Source: JALZDI01 sp965653225
GTDB lineage: Bacteria; Actinomycetota; Actinomycetes; Propionibacteriales; Nocardioidaceae
Length of the DNA: 20,365 nucleotides
Direction: 5' to 3'
Assembly: GCA_965653225.1 (NCBI GenBank)
Contig: CBFGZI010000062.1
Span: 1 to 20,365, forward strand
In this document: piece after piece, positions 1 through 6,916 of the stretch
How the letters are laid out: each line of letters begins with the position of its first letter
Numbering within the stretch: the first letter of the stretch is position 1
Translations under genes and position numbers: made by a program
The notes under the pieces: generated by a model
The model's database searches: none
What the model was told of the DNA's origin: nothing
Seen by the model: only the letters and a program-made list of their open reading frames with translations

Positions 1-198
1 CACTGGCAGGTCAAACAACCCTTCCCCGGCCTCTACCTGTGGCGCGACCCCCACGGCCGCATGTACCTGGTCGACCACACCGGCACCCGACCCCTCGGCC
101 GAACCGAAACCGGGAACACGATGCCGGACATCGCCATCGACATCGTGCCGCCGGAAGCGGGCACCGAGCTGTACTACCAGCGCCCTCACGTCGCCTGA
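1..198 (+). CDS. C-terminal end of a DUF222/HNH-endonuclease-type protein (partial)
   Basis: Only the last 65 codons are in the window, in frame from base 1 to a TGA at 196-198. The residues include a WQVKQPFPGLYLWRDPHG stretch followed by YLVDHTGTRPL. I recognise this as the typical tail after the HNH motif in actinobacterial DUF222 (13E12-repeat-like) proteins. These proteins are multicopy in Nocardioidaceae, Mycobacterium and relatives; many carry an HNH nuclease motif, and their biological role is not settled. The HNH motif itself would lie upstream of this window. Codon choice here (CGA, CCC, AAA, GAA) is less strictly G/C-ending than in the neighbouring metabolic genes, which is common for this family and may reflect transfer. 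The assignment rests on a short stretch, so it is likely but not certain. Confidence 0.7.
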   Translation, partial: HWQVKQPFPGLYLWRDPHGRMYLVDHTGTRPLGRTETGNTMPDIAIDIVPPEAGTELYYQRPHVA

Positions 199-551
199 CC
201 CAGCGCCAACAGGCACCGCGGGAAGCAGCGGAAGATCCTCCATACGCCCGCCCGCACAATCCTCCGCCACTTCCCACGCGAGCCCAGCTACCAGCTGACG
301 CTTAACTACTCCCGGCTCAAGACCGGCGCGACCTCACAGGCAACCGACCAGATCCCATGCCCAAGCACGCAAGAATGTCGGTTGCTCCGCAATGAGCCGC
401 AATCTCGGCGCGAGGCTCGCCCCGAGCGCAGCCGGCGCATCCCGGCGGCACGCCACCACAGCCCAGACCGGCCTTCTAACTGCCCTATGCCAGACCGACC
501 CGAGCCCACCGCAACCTCACGCCGACAGCTGTGAACCTCAGCGAGACTCAC
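199..551. other. Gene-free spacer between convergent genes
   Basis: About 350 bases lie between the end of the DUF222/HNH gene and the end of the thiamine-diphosphate enzyme gene, which converge here. Reading frames in this stretch give low-complexity Arg/Pro/Ser-rich products that I do not recognise. I found no tRNA shape, no strong terminator hairpin and no clear remnant of a known gene. The bases are richer in A and C on the plus strand than the metabolic genes to the right, similar to the DUF222 gene. It could be decayed coding sequence, but nothing proves that. Confidence 0.5.
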
Positions 552-2204
552 CTACGAATGCGCAAACATCCGCAGCACCTGCGGAAGCACCACCACACCC
601 GGACCCGGCCGCGCCAGATCAGCAACGAGATCGTCGTACAGCCCAGCCACACTGCTACGCACCGCCGGAACACCGAACGACTCCGCCAGGGACACGAAGT
701 CCGGACGACCGAGCTCCGTCCCGTGCGTGGCACCGAACGCCGAGTTCATGAACTGCCGCAGAATGCCGTAGCCCCCGTCGTCGATGACCAGCCAGGTGAC
801 ATCGAGTTCGTGCTGACGAGCAGTGGCGAGCTCCGCCAGCCCGTACATGGCGCCGCCGTCGCCGGACACCGCCAGCACCGGCTTCCGCCCGGGGGAGTCA
901 CCCGCCGCGCCGCCCCGAAGACGCGCACGGTGCGCGACGGCCGCGCCGAGGGCGGCGGGGAACGCGTACCCCAGCCCGCCGGACCCCTGCGCCGACATCA
1001 TCGAGCCGCCGCGGCAGTCCCAGGCAGACCAGGCCCAGTAGCCGAGGATCGTCATGTCCCACACGCTCGTCGCGTCGTCCGGCAGCGCCTCCCGGACCGC
1101 GGCGAGCACCTGCTGCTCGGTGTCGAGCCCCTGCGACTCCAGGCGCTTCCCGATCGTCTGCAGCATGCCCTCGACCCGACGCTCGGCCTCGCCGTCGGGC
1201 TCACGCGACCCGACCGCCTGCGCGAGCGCCTCCAGTGCCAGCCGCGCATCAGCGTGGATGCCCAGCGCAGGCACGTTCGACTCCAGCACACCCCGGTCGG
1301 CATCGACCTGCACGACCCGGCCCCGCGGCGAGAACGAGTGGTAGTTGCTGGACAGCTCCCCCAGCCCCGACCCGACCACGAGGAGCACGTCGGCGTCCTC
1401 GAGGACATCGGTCATCGACCGGTCCTCCATCCACGACTGCAGTGCCAGCGGATGGTCTCGCGGGAACACCTCCGTCCCGCCGAACGTCGTGGCCACCGGT
1501 GCTCGCAGCCGCTCCGCGAGCCGCAGCAGTGGCTCGTGCGCCCCCGCCCGCAGCACACCGCCGCCGGCCACGATGGCCGGCCGCTGCGCGCCGTCCAGCA
1601 GGCGTACGGCCTCGGCGACGAGCTCCTCGCGCGGCGCCAGCGGTGTGGGGCGTACGTCGAGCGAACCGACGGGCGGCAGCGACGTCTCCGCGAGCAGCAC
1701 GTCCTGCGGGACCTCCACCCAGGTGGGCCCGGACGGCGGCGACAGCGCCTGCTGCCACGCGGCCGCGAGCGCGTCCGGGATCTGCGATGCCGAGCGCACC
1801 ACCTCGACCGACTTGGCCACCTCGCCGAACACCGCCGCCTGGTCCGGCATCTCGTGCAGGAAGCCGCGGCGTCCACCACCGAGTCCCGCGGCGGGGACCT
1901 GGCTGCTGATCCCGACCAGGGGTACCGACGCGCACCAGGCCTCCATCAGGGCCGGGAGGGTGAACAACGCACCCGGTCCGGTGGACACCAGCAACGGCGC
2001 CGGCTTGCCGGAGACCCGCGCGTAGCCGTCGGCGGAGAACGCCGCACCGGTCTCGGTCCGGCTGCCGACGTACTCCAGCGGCCCCGTGCGCATCGCCTCG
2101 AACATGGCGAGCGCGTGCTGTCCGGGCAGGCCGAAGACCTGCTCGGCCCCGAGCGCGGCCAGGGTCTCGACGACGAGGTCACCGCCGCGCCGGGGCGACG
2201 TCAC
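552..2204 (-). CDS. Thiamine-diphosphate-dependent enzyme, acetolactate synthase/decarboxylase superfamily
   Basis: The product is 550 residues, the usual length for this superfamily. The N-terminal pyrimidine-binding domain has the catalytic-type glutamate at E51 in RTETGAAFSADGYAR, followed by the STGPG loop. A central domain (about 190-330) follows, then the diphosphate-binding domain with GDGGAMYGLAELATA from G448. The classical NN of the GDG-NN motif is DD here (residues 475-476, IDDGGYG). It starts with GTG at 2204, inside a 4-base GTGA overlap with the agmatinase stop, after a GAGGGAG ribosome-binding site, so translation is probably coupled. Family members decarboxylate 2-keto acids or condense them. 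Beside a ureohydrolase, a 2-ketoarginine decarboxylase role (as AruI in Pseudomonas aeruginosa) is attractive but inferred. It lacks the biosynthetic acetolactate synthase context (no ilvN or ilvC nearby). Confidence 0.9.
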   Translation of the reverse strand: MTSPRRGGDLVVETLAALGAEQVFGLPGQHALAMFEAMRTGPLEYVGSRTETGAAFSADGYARVSGKPAPLLVSTGPGALFTLPALMEAWCASVPLVGISSQVPAAGLGGGRRGFLHEMPDQAAVFGEVAKSVEVVRSASQIPDALAAAWQQALSPPSGPTWVEVPQDVLLAETSLPPVGSLDVRPTPLAPREELVAEAVRLLDGAQRPAIVAGGGVLRAGAHEPLLRLAERLRAPVATTFGGTEVFPRDHPLALQSWMEDRSMTDVLEDADVLLVVGSGLGELSSNYHSFSPRGRVVQVDADRGVLESNVPALGIHADARLALEALAQAVGSREPDGEAERRVEGMLQTIGKRLESQGLDTEQQVLAAVREALPDDATSVWDMTILGYWAWSAWDCRGGSMMSAQGSGGLGYAFPAALGAAVAHRARLRGGAAGDSPGRKPVLAVSGDGGAMYGLAELATARQHELDVTWLVIDDGGYGILRQFMNSAFGATHGTELGRPDFVSLAESFGVPAVRSSVAGLYDDLVADLARPGPGVVVLPQVLRMFAHS

Positions 2205-3187
2205 GGTTTCGCTCCCTCGCCGCAGCGCGCCGCCAGCAACGACACCAGGTCGTAGCAGACGTGGCTCGCCGCTACCGCGGTCATGTCGGCGTGGTCGTAC
2301 GGCGGCGCGACCTCGACCACGTCGGCGCCCACCAGCCGGGCGTCGCGCAGCCCGCGCAGCACCTCCAGCAGCTCGCGGCTGGTCAGCCCGCCGGCCTCAG
2401 GTGTGCCGGTGCCGGGTGCGTGCGCCGGGTCGAGCACGTCGATGTCGATCGACACGTACAGCGGCCGGTCGCCGATCCGCTCCCGCAGCCCGGCGACGAC
2501 CTCGTCGACACCCCGGCGCATCACGTCGGCCGCGGTGACGATGCCGAACCCCATCCGTGCGTCGTCGTCGAGGTCGCCGCGCGCGTACAACGGGCCGCGG
2601 ATACCCACGTGGCTGAGCGCGTCGGTGTCGAGCAGGCCCTCCTCGAACGCCCGCCGGAAAGGCGTGCCGTGCGTGTACGCGGCGCCGAAGTAGGTGTCCC
2701 AGGTGTCGAGGTGGGCGTCGAAGTGCAGCAGCGCGACGGGGCCGTGCCGCTGCGCAGCCGCGCGCAGCAACGGCAGGGCGATGGTGTGGTCGCCGCCGAT
2801 GGTGACCAGCCGCGCGCCGGTGTCCATCAGCTCGCCGGCCTGCTCCGCGATGCTCTCGACCGCGTCGCCGATGTCGAAGGGGTTGCAGGCGAAGTCGCCG
2901 GCATCGACCACCTGCGCAGCGTCGAACGGCGAGACGTCCAGGCCGGGGTGGTACGGCCGCAGCAGCCGGCTGATCTCGCGTACGGAAGCCGGCCCGAACC
3001 GCGCCCCCGGCCGGTAGGACACCCCGGAGTCGAACGGCACCCCGACCACCGCGACGTCGGCGCGCGGCACCTCGTCGAGGCGCGGCAGCCGCGCGAAGGT
3101 GGCCAGACCGGCGAAGCGCGGGACGCGGGTCGCGTCGACCGGTCCGACCGGACCGTCGGCTGAGCCGGTGCGTGGGGTGTGCGTCAT
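2201..3187 (-). CDS. speB: Agmatinase-family ureohydrolase (agmatinase or guanidinobutyrase)
   Basis: This 328-residue protein of the arginase/agmatinase family hydrolyses a guanidino group to urea plus an amine, using two Mn ions. All metal-site motifs are present: GGDHT with H134, FDAHLD with D157, H159 and D161, and SIDIDVLDP with D248 and D250. The family sequence PFDSGVSYRPGARFGP lies near residues 51-66. The ATG at 3187 has an AAGGAG site six bases upstream and sits in a 4-base ATGA overlap with the stop of the regulator gene; its own stop overlaps the next gene by four bases. The reading frame stays open far upstream, but that part overlaps the regulator gene and is not coding. The family motifs do not settle the substrate: agmatine, 4-guanidinobutyrate and 3-guanidinopropionate are all possible. 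The neighbours (keto-acid-type enzyme, symporter, cupin regulator) suggest catabolism. Confidence 0.92.
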   Translation of the reverse strand: MTHTPRTGSADGPVGPVDATRVPRFAGLATFARLPRLDEVPRADVAVVGVPFDSGVSYRPGARFGPASVREISRLLRPYHPGLDVSPFDAAQVVDAGDFACNPFDIGDAVESIAEQAGELMDTGARLVTIGGDHTIALPLLRAAAQRHGPVALLHFDAHLDTWDTYFGAAYTHGTPFRRAFEEGLLDTDALSHVGIRGPLYARGDLDDDARMGFGIVTAADVMRRGVDEVVAGLRERIGDRPLYVSIDIDVLDPAHAPGTGTPEAGGLTSRELLEVLRGLRDARLVGADVVEVAPPYDHADMTAVAASHVCYDLVSLLAARCGEGAKP

Positions 3188-3888
3188 CGGGACTCCTTCG
3201 ATGTGTTGTCTGCGGTCGGCCGCTGCCAGTCGCGGTCGGGCAGCGCGGGGGTCACCACCCACAGCACGCGGGCGCGGTCGTGGCCGACGGCGCGGAACGC
3301 GTGCTGGTTCACGGCCGGGAAGGTGAACGCGTCGCCGGCACCGAGCTCGACCGGGCCGGCCGTCTTGTCGGCCCAGTCGATGCGTACGCGGCCGGCCAGC
3401 ACGAACACGAACTCCACGTCGGTCGGCAGTGTGTAGGTCGCGTCGCCGCTGCCGCCGCCCGGCTCGATCTCGCTGAGGATCGCCTGCACCCGCCGCTCCG
3501 AGCCGGGGGTGAGCAGGAACTCGTTCAGCCCGGCGCCGCCGAACTCGATCGGCGGGTAGGCGTCGTGCCGGACGACCTGGCCCGACGTCGGCTCGAACAG
3601 CGCGCCCACCGGCACGCCGAGCGCCTCGCACAGCCGCACCAGGCTGGCCACCGACGCGCTCGCCTGGCCGTTCTCCAGCTTGGAGACGAACCCCTTGGTC
3701 AGGCCGCTCTGCTCGGCGACCTGCGCGAGCGTCTTGCGCTGCGCCCGCCGCGCCTCGCGCAGCCGCCTACCGAGGTGCGGCGACCCGGAGCCGTCGTCGG
3801 ATTCCCCCGCAGGGACGGACGGCTGGGGCACGGCTTCTCCTCTGGCGACCGGAGACGAGCAGACGACCGGTGGAGTCGGAACGGTCAT
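3184..3888 (-). CDS. XRE-family transcriptional regulator with C-terminal cupin domain
   Basis: The protein has 234 residues. A disordered N-terminus is followed by a helix-turn-helix at about 39-100 (LGRRLREARRAQRKTLAQVA, then the recognition helix in LTKGFVSKLENG) and a cupin domain at about 130-215, with EFVFVLAGRVRIDW and GAGDAFTFPAVNQHAFRA. This is the PuuR-like XRE-cupin architecture, in which the cupin is thought to sense a small molecule such as a polyamine or amino-acid derivative. The ATG at 3888 lacks a good ribosome-binding site, so the start is less sure, and the mRNA may be nearly leaderless. It is the first gene of a three-gene operon and faces the symporter gene across about 110 bases, so it probably controls both directions and its own synthesis. 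A direct repeat overlapping its start codon could be its operator. Confidence 0.9.
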   Translation of the reverse strand: MTVPTPPVVCSSPVARGEAVPQPSVPAGESDDGSGSPHLGRRLREARRAQRKTLAQVAEQSGLTKGFVSKLENGQASASVASLVRLCEALGVPVGALFEPTSGQVVRHDAYPPIEFGGAGLNEFLLTPGSERRVQAILSEIEPGGGSGDATYTLPTDVEFVFVLAGRVRIDWADKTAGPVELGAGDAFTFPAVNQHAFRAVGHDRARVLWVVTPALPDRDWQRPTADNTSKESR

Positions 3889-3914
3889 GAAACTACACCA
3901 CACCTCTATGAAAC
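3887..3914. promoter_or_regulatory. Candidate operator: ATGAAAC direct repeat
   Basis: ATGAAAC occurs at 3887-3893 and again at 3908-3914. The 21-base step is two turns of B-DNA, so both copies face the same side of the helix. The pair lies at the start of the XRE-cupin regulator gene and just before a TTGACA box reading toward the symporter. That is where an autoregulating divergent repressor would bind. The motif is short and has not been compared with related loci. Confidence 0.4.
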
Positions 3915-3919
3915 AAGGG

Positions 3920-3948
3920 TTGACAAATGCGCGACGCGCGGTGAGTCT
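3920..3948 (+). promoter_or_regulatory. Possible promoter of the symporter gene
   Basis: TTGACA at 3920-3925 is a perfect -35 consensus. At 17 bases distance the -10 candidate GAGTCT (3943-3948) is poor, so only the -35 half is persuasive. A transcript from here would have a leader of about 45 bases before the GTG at 4000, with AGGAG at 3988-3992 as its ribosome-binding site. Confidence 0.35.
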
Positions 3949-3999
3949 CGTTTGCCAGCTCGCTCGCCCTGCACCGCCCGCACCGACAGGAGTGGTCTC

Positions 4000-5448
4000 G
4001 TGGAACGCCTGGCCGACGTCGTGGTGATCGTCCTCTACTTCGTGCTCATCCTGGGAGTCGGCTACTGGGGACTGCGCCGCACACGCACCGCCGACGACTT
4101 CCTGGTCGCCGGCCGGCGGCTTGGCCCGTTCATGTACACCGGCGCGATGGCCGCCGTCGTCCTCGGCGGCGCCTCGACCATCGGCGGCGTCCAGCTCGGC
4201 TACGAGAACGGCATCTCCGGGATGTGGCTGGTCGTGATGATCGGGCTCGGGATGATCGCCCTCGGCGTTCTCGTCTCCACCCGGATGTCGCGGCTGGGCG
4301 TATACACGGTCTCGGAGATGCTGCAGCACCGGTACGGCGACACCGCGCGGCTGCTCAGCGCACTGATCATGGCGATGTACGCACTGATGATCGCGGTGAC
4401 GTCGACGATCGCGATCGGCACGGTCATCGACGTGGTCATCGGCCTGTCACCCACGCTGGCGATCCTGCTCTCGGGCGGCGTGGTGACCATCTACACGATC
4501 GCCGGTGGCATGTGGTCGATCACGCTGACGGACGTGGTGCAGTTCGTGATCAAGACGATCGGCATCTTCTTCGCCCTGCTGCCGCTGGCGGTGTTCGAGG
4601 CGGGGGGCTTCGACGGGATGGCCGACGCCCTGCCCGCGTCGTACTTCGACATCGGTGCGATCGGCGCGGAGACGATCTTCACCTACTTCCTGCTGTTCTT
4701 CTTCGGCCTGATGATCGGCCAGGACATCTGGCAGCGGGTGTTCACGGCCAGAAGCCCCTCGGTGGCGCGCTGGGGCAGCGTCGTGACCGGCGTCTACTGC
4801 CTGCTGTACGGCGTGGCCGGCGCGCTGGTCGGGGCCGCCGCGAAGGTGCTGCTCCCCGACCTGAAGGAGACCGGCAACGCGTTCGCCCGTGTGGTCACCG
4901 ATGTGCTGCCGGTGGGCGTGAGCGGCCTGGTGCTCGCCGCGGCCATGGCCGCGGTGATGTCCACGGCCAGCGCCGGGCTGATCGCGTCGTCCACGACCCT
5001 CGCCAACGACGTGTACGGCGGCTTCCTGGTGCGTGGCGAGTACAACCGGGTGCGCGCCAACCGCATCACCATGCTGCTGGTCGGCATCGTCATGCTGGGC
5101 ATCTCGGTGGCGGTCAGCGACGTCGTCGGCGCGCTGACGGTCGCCTACGACCTGCTCACCGGCGCGCTGTTCGTGCCGATCATGGGTGCGCTGTTCTGGC
5201 GCCGGGCCACCACCATGGGCGCCCTGGTCTCGATCGCGGTCAGCAGCGTCGTGGTGGTCGTGCTGCTGGTCACACAGGGCCTGCTGTCGAACGACCCGAT
5301 CATCTACGGCATGCTCACCAGCCTCGTGGTGTTCGTGGTGGTCAGCCTGCTGACCCGCCCGATGCCCGCGGAGGAGCTCGAACGCTGGGAGGGGCGACTC
5401 CGGGGCGAGCCGCAGCCACAGCAGGAGACGGCGGCGACGACGACGTGA
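4000..5448 (+). CDS. Sodium:solute symporter family (SSS) transporter
   Basis: This 482-residue integral membrane protein has about 13 hydrophobic segments, typical of the SSS family, which takes up solutes with sodium. Signature parts include FLVAGRRLGPF after the first helix, GGMWSITLTDVVQFV in the middle and AAAMAAVMSTASAGLIASST, the region that holds the Ser/Thr of the Na2 sodium site in PutP and its relatives. I chose the GTG at 4000: AGGAG ends seven bases before it and the first helix follows directly. The frame is open far upstream, but that stretch is antisense to the regulator gene. It is divergent from the regulator-ureohydrolase-ThDP operon, which suggests it imports the substrate of that pathway (arginine, agmatine, guanidinobutyrate or similar). 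The substrate is inferred from position only. The C-terminus is short and hydrophilic. Confidence 0.9.
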   Translation: MERLADVVVIVLYFVLILGVGYWGLRRTRTADDFLVAGRRLGPFMYTGAMAAVVLGGASTIGGVQLGYENGISGMWLVVMIGLGMIALGVLVSTRMSRLGVYTVSEMLQHRYGDTARLLSALIMAMYALMIAVTSTIAIGTVIDVVIGLSPTLAILLSGGVVTIYTIAGGMWSITLTDVVQFVIKTIGIFFALLPLAVFEAGGFDGMADALPASYFDIGAIGAETIFTYFLLFFFGLMIGQDIWQRVFTARSPSVARWGSVVTGVYCLLYGVAGALVGAAAKVLLPDLKETGNAFARVVTDVLPVGVSGLVLAAAMAAVMSTASAGLIASSTTLANDVYGGFLVRGEYNRVRANRITMLLVGIVMLGISVAVSDVVGALTVAYDLLTGALFVPIMGALFWRRATTMGALVSIAVSSVVVVVLLVTQGLLSNDPIIYGMLTSLVVFVVVSLLTRPMPAEELERWEGRLRGEPQPQQETAATTT

Positions 5449-5460
5449 GCGCGCGGAGAC

Positions 5461-5727
5461 CTATCGCCTGAACTCCGGCTTGGGCCGGCGCAGGCCCCGG
5501 CGGCGCAGCCGGGCGACCAGGTCGCGGCTGCTCACCGGCTCGGCACCGGCTGCGACGACGGCGTCGTACCACTCGGCGGGAACGTCGTAGTGGTCCCGGT
5601 CGAACCCCTGCGCCGGGATGCCGCACGCGCGGGCGAACTCGTGCAGCTCCTCGTACGACGTGTCGCTGGCCAGGTGCGACCACAGCCGACCGCGCATCGG
5701 CACCTGCGGCGGGTCGACCAGGATCAT
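5461..5727 (-). CDS. DUF4031 domain protein
   Basis: An 88-residue protein starting MILVDPPQVPMRGRLWSHL and containing a conserved ELHEFARACGIP segment and FDRDHYDVPAEWYDAVV. I recognise it as the DUF4031 family, whose function is unknown. The HDH-like pattern and acidic and aromatic residues are conserved in the family as far as I recall. The ATG at 5727 overlaps the stop of cutC by four bases (ATGA), so the two are one translationally coupled unit. The stop lies only 12 bases from the end of the convergent symporter gene. Confidence 0.8.
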   Translation of the reverse strand: MILVDPPQVPMRGRLWSHLASDTSYEELHEFARACGIPAQGFDRDHYDVPAEWYDAVVAAGAEPVSSRDLVARLRRRGLRRPKPEFRR

Positions 5728-6476
5728 GACGACATCCGTGCGGTGTGGTCGTCGACCAGCAGGCGCCAGGAGCGCACGTAGGCGGGGTCGACGTAGGCCT
5801 TGTCCCAGGACCGGTCGGGGCGTACCGAGCTGCCGACGTGGAAGGAGCGGACGCCGGCGCGCACCAGCCACGGCACGTGCTCGGGCACCAGCCCGCCCCC
5901 GGCCATCAGCAGGCCGACCGCGGTGGGGTCGGAGGCCCGCCGGGTGAGCTCGTCGAGGCCGTGCGCGACACCCAGCGACGACCCGGCGGTCAGCACCGCG
6001 TCGAGGCCCTCGAGCTGGCGCAGGTGGCGCCACGCCCGGTCGTGGTCGAGGCAGCTGTCGACCGCACGGTGGAACGTCCACGGCGCGCCGTCGAGCCCGT
6101 CGACGATGGCCTCGCACACCGGGATGTCGATGTCGAGGTCGTGGTTGAGGAACCCGAAGACGACCCCCTCGGCCCCGGCCGCGAGGTAGTCGCCGGCGAG
6201 GCCGACCAGCCGCGCCAGCTCGCCGCCGGTGGTGCTGAAGTCCTCGCGCAGCCGCAGCATCACCCGCACCGGCAGTGCGGTCGCGCGAGTCACCGCGCTG
6301 ACCGTCGCGGTCACGCAGGACACACCGCCGTGCTCCATCGAGCCGACCAGCTCGAGCCGGTCGGCCCCGCCCGCCTCGGCCGCCTCCGCGTCGGCAGGGT
6401 GCAGCGCGATCACCTCGAGCAGGCCGCTCGATGCCTGCGCGCGCCGCGGTGAGCCGGAGGAGCCGGTGACGTCCAC
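5724..6476 (-). CDS. cutC: CutC family protein
   Basis: The 250-residue product matches the family length (about 248 in E. coli). It has the TIM-barrel landmarks of PF03932: LLEVIALHPADAEAAEAGGA with DRLELV near the N-terminus, then PVRVMLRLREDFS, the EGVVFGFLNHD.DIDIP region, FHRAVDSC, AVLTAGSS and LMAGGGLVPEHV. CutC was first linked to copper tolerance in E. coli, but a general copper role is doubtful and the enzymatic function is unsettled. The GTG at 6476 has no clear ribosome-binding site. Alternative starts downstream would be GTG or CTG before the conserved LLEV stretch, so the first 20 residues are uncertain. It is followed by DUF4031 with a 4-base overlap. The start lies 62 bases from a divergent small gene. 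Confidence 0.88.
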   Translation of the reverse strand: MDVTGSSGSPRRAQASSGLLEVIALHPADAEAAEAGGADRLELVGSMEHGGVSCVTATVSAVTRATALPVRVMLRLREDFSTTGGELARLVGLAGDYLAAGAEGVVFGFLNHDLDIDIPVCEAIVDGLDGAPWTFHRAVDSCLDHDRAWRHLRQLEGLDAVLTAGSSLGVAHGLDELTRRASDPTAVGLLMAGGGLVPEHVPWLVRAGVRSFHVGSSVRPDRSWDKAYVDPAYVRSWRLLVDDHTARMSS

Positions 6477-6534
6477 CGGACCAGAGTGCCATCGACCGTC
6501 GGCTTGAACCTGCGGGGGCGCGCGGGAAACATGG

Positions 6535-6578
6535 TGGGGTGACCGACCCGCTGCGTGATGGGGTGACCGACCCGCTGC
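6535..6578 (+). repeat. 24-base tandem duplication at the start of a small gene
   Basis: A 20-base sequence beginning TGGGGTGACCGACC occurs at 6535-6554 and again without change at 6559-6578, a period of 24 bases or eight codons. It duplicates the start region of the following gene, so the product begins with two near-copies of (M/V)TDPL and the mRNA has two equivalent GTG starts, at 6539 and 6563. Confidence 0.85.
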
Positions 6579-6898
6579 TGGCTGCGCGTGCGCTGGTGCT
6601 CGCCGACCTGCAGTCCTGCCAGCTCGCGGACCCGCAGACGGTGTCCGCGCTGGAGGAGTCCGTCTCGCAGCGCCGCTGGTGGGTCAGCCACTGGCCGCGC
6701 GGCGTCGAGTTCGTGGCCGGGCTGGTGGCCCAGGACGTGCAGGACGCGATCGTGGACCGGATCGGCCGGTGGCCGGTCTGCCATCGCTGCCACGACGACG
6801 ACGGCCACGGCCTCTACATCCACCCCGAGCTGGGCCCCGACCCGCACTGGGTGTGCGAGAAGTCCTCGACGGTGATCGCCCCGCTCGGCCGGCTCTGA
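6539..6898 (+). CDS. Small Cys/His-rich hypothetical protein
   Basis: A 119-residue protein of unknown function. Its first half is helical and includes QRRWWVSHWPRGVEFVAGLV. The second half carries a possible metal site: CHRCH (C81, C84, H85), H90, H95, then PHWVC (H103, C106), ending in STVIAPLGRL. Similar short proteins ending HWVC...VIAPLG occur in other actinobacteria as far as I recall, without known function. The start is ambiguous because a 24-base duplication provides two GTG codons, 6539 and 6563; neither has a strong ribosome-binding site, and the upstream site may be GGTGGG. Third-position GC fits real coding sequence. The gene ends 18 bases before the end of the convergent dipeptidase gene and starts 62 bases from divergent cutC. 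Confidence 0.75.
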   Translation: MTDPLRDGVTDPLLAARALVLADLQSCQLADPQTVSALEESVSQRRWWVSHWPRGVEFVAGLVAQDVQDAIVDRIGRWPVCHRCHDDDGHGLYIHPELGPDPHWVCEKSSTVIAPLGRL

Positions 6899-6916
6899 CG
6901 TGTCCGGCGGGCTCAC

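Noticed and set aside
199..551. Possible transposon or insertion-sequence remnant beside the DUF222/HNH gene
   Set aside because: No inverted terminal repeats, target duplications or transposase fragments were found.
3888..3999. Guanidine riboswitch upstream of the symporter
   Set aside because: The ureohydrolase context made it worth looking, but the leader is short and lacks the ACGR loops and conserved guanidine-I blocks.
3172..3999. N-terminal extension of the first symporter by 276 residues
   Set aside because: The open frame upstream of 4000 is antisense to the regulator gene, is Arg/Pro/Ala-rich, and the GTG at 4000 has a good ribosome-binding site.
4224..5471. Long alternative reading frames inside the first symporter, such as a 415-codon Arg/Asp-rich one
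   Set aside because: They lie within a clear transporter gene in a shifted frame, have extreme composition and no domain. High GC content creates such shadows throughout the window, including a 481-codon one antisense to groEL and a 510-codon one antisense to metO-metM.
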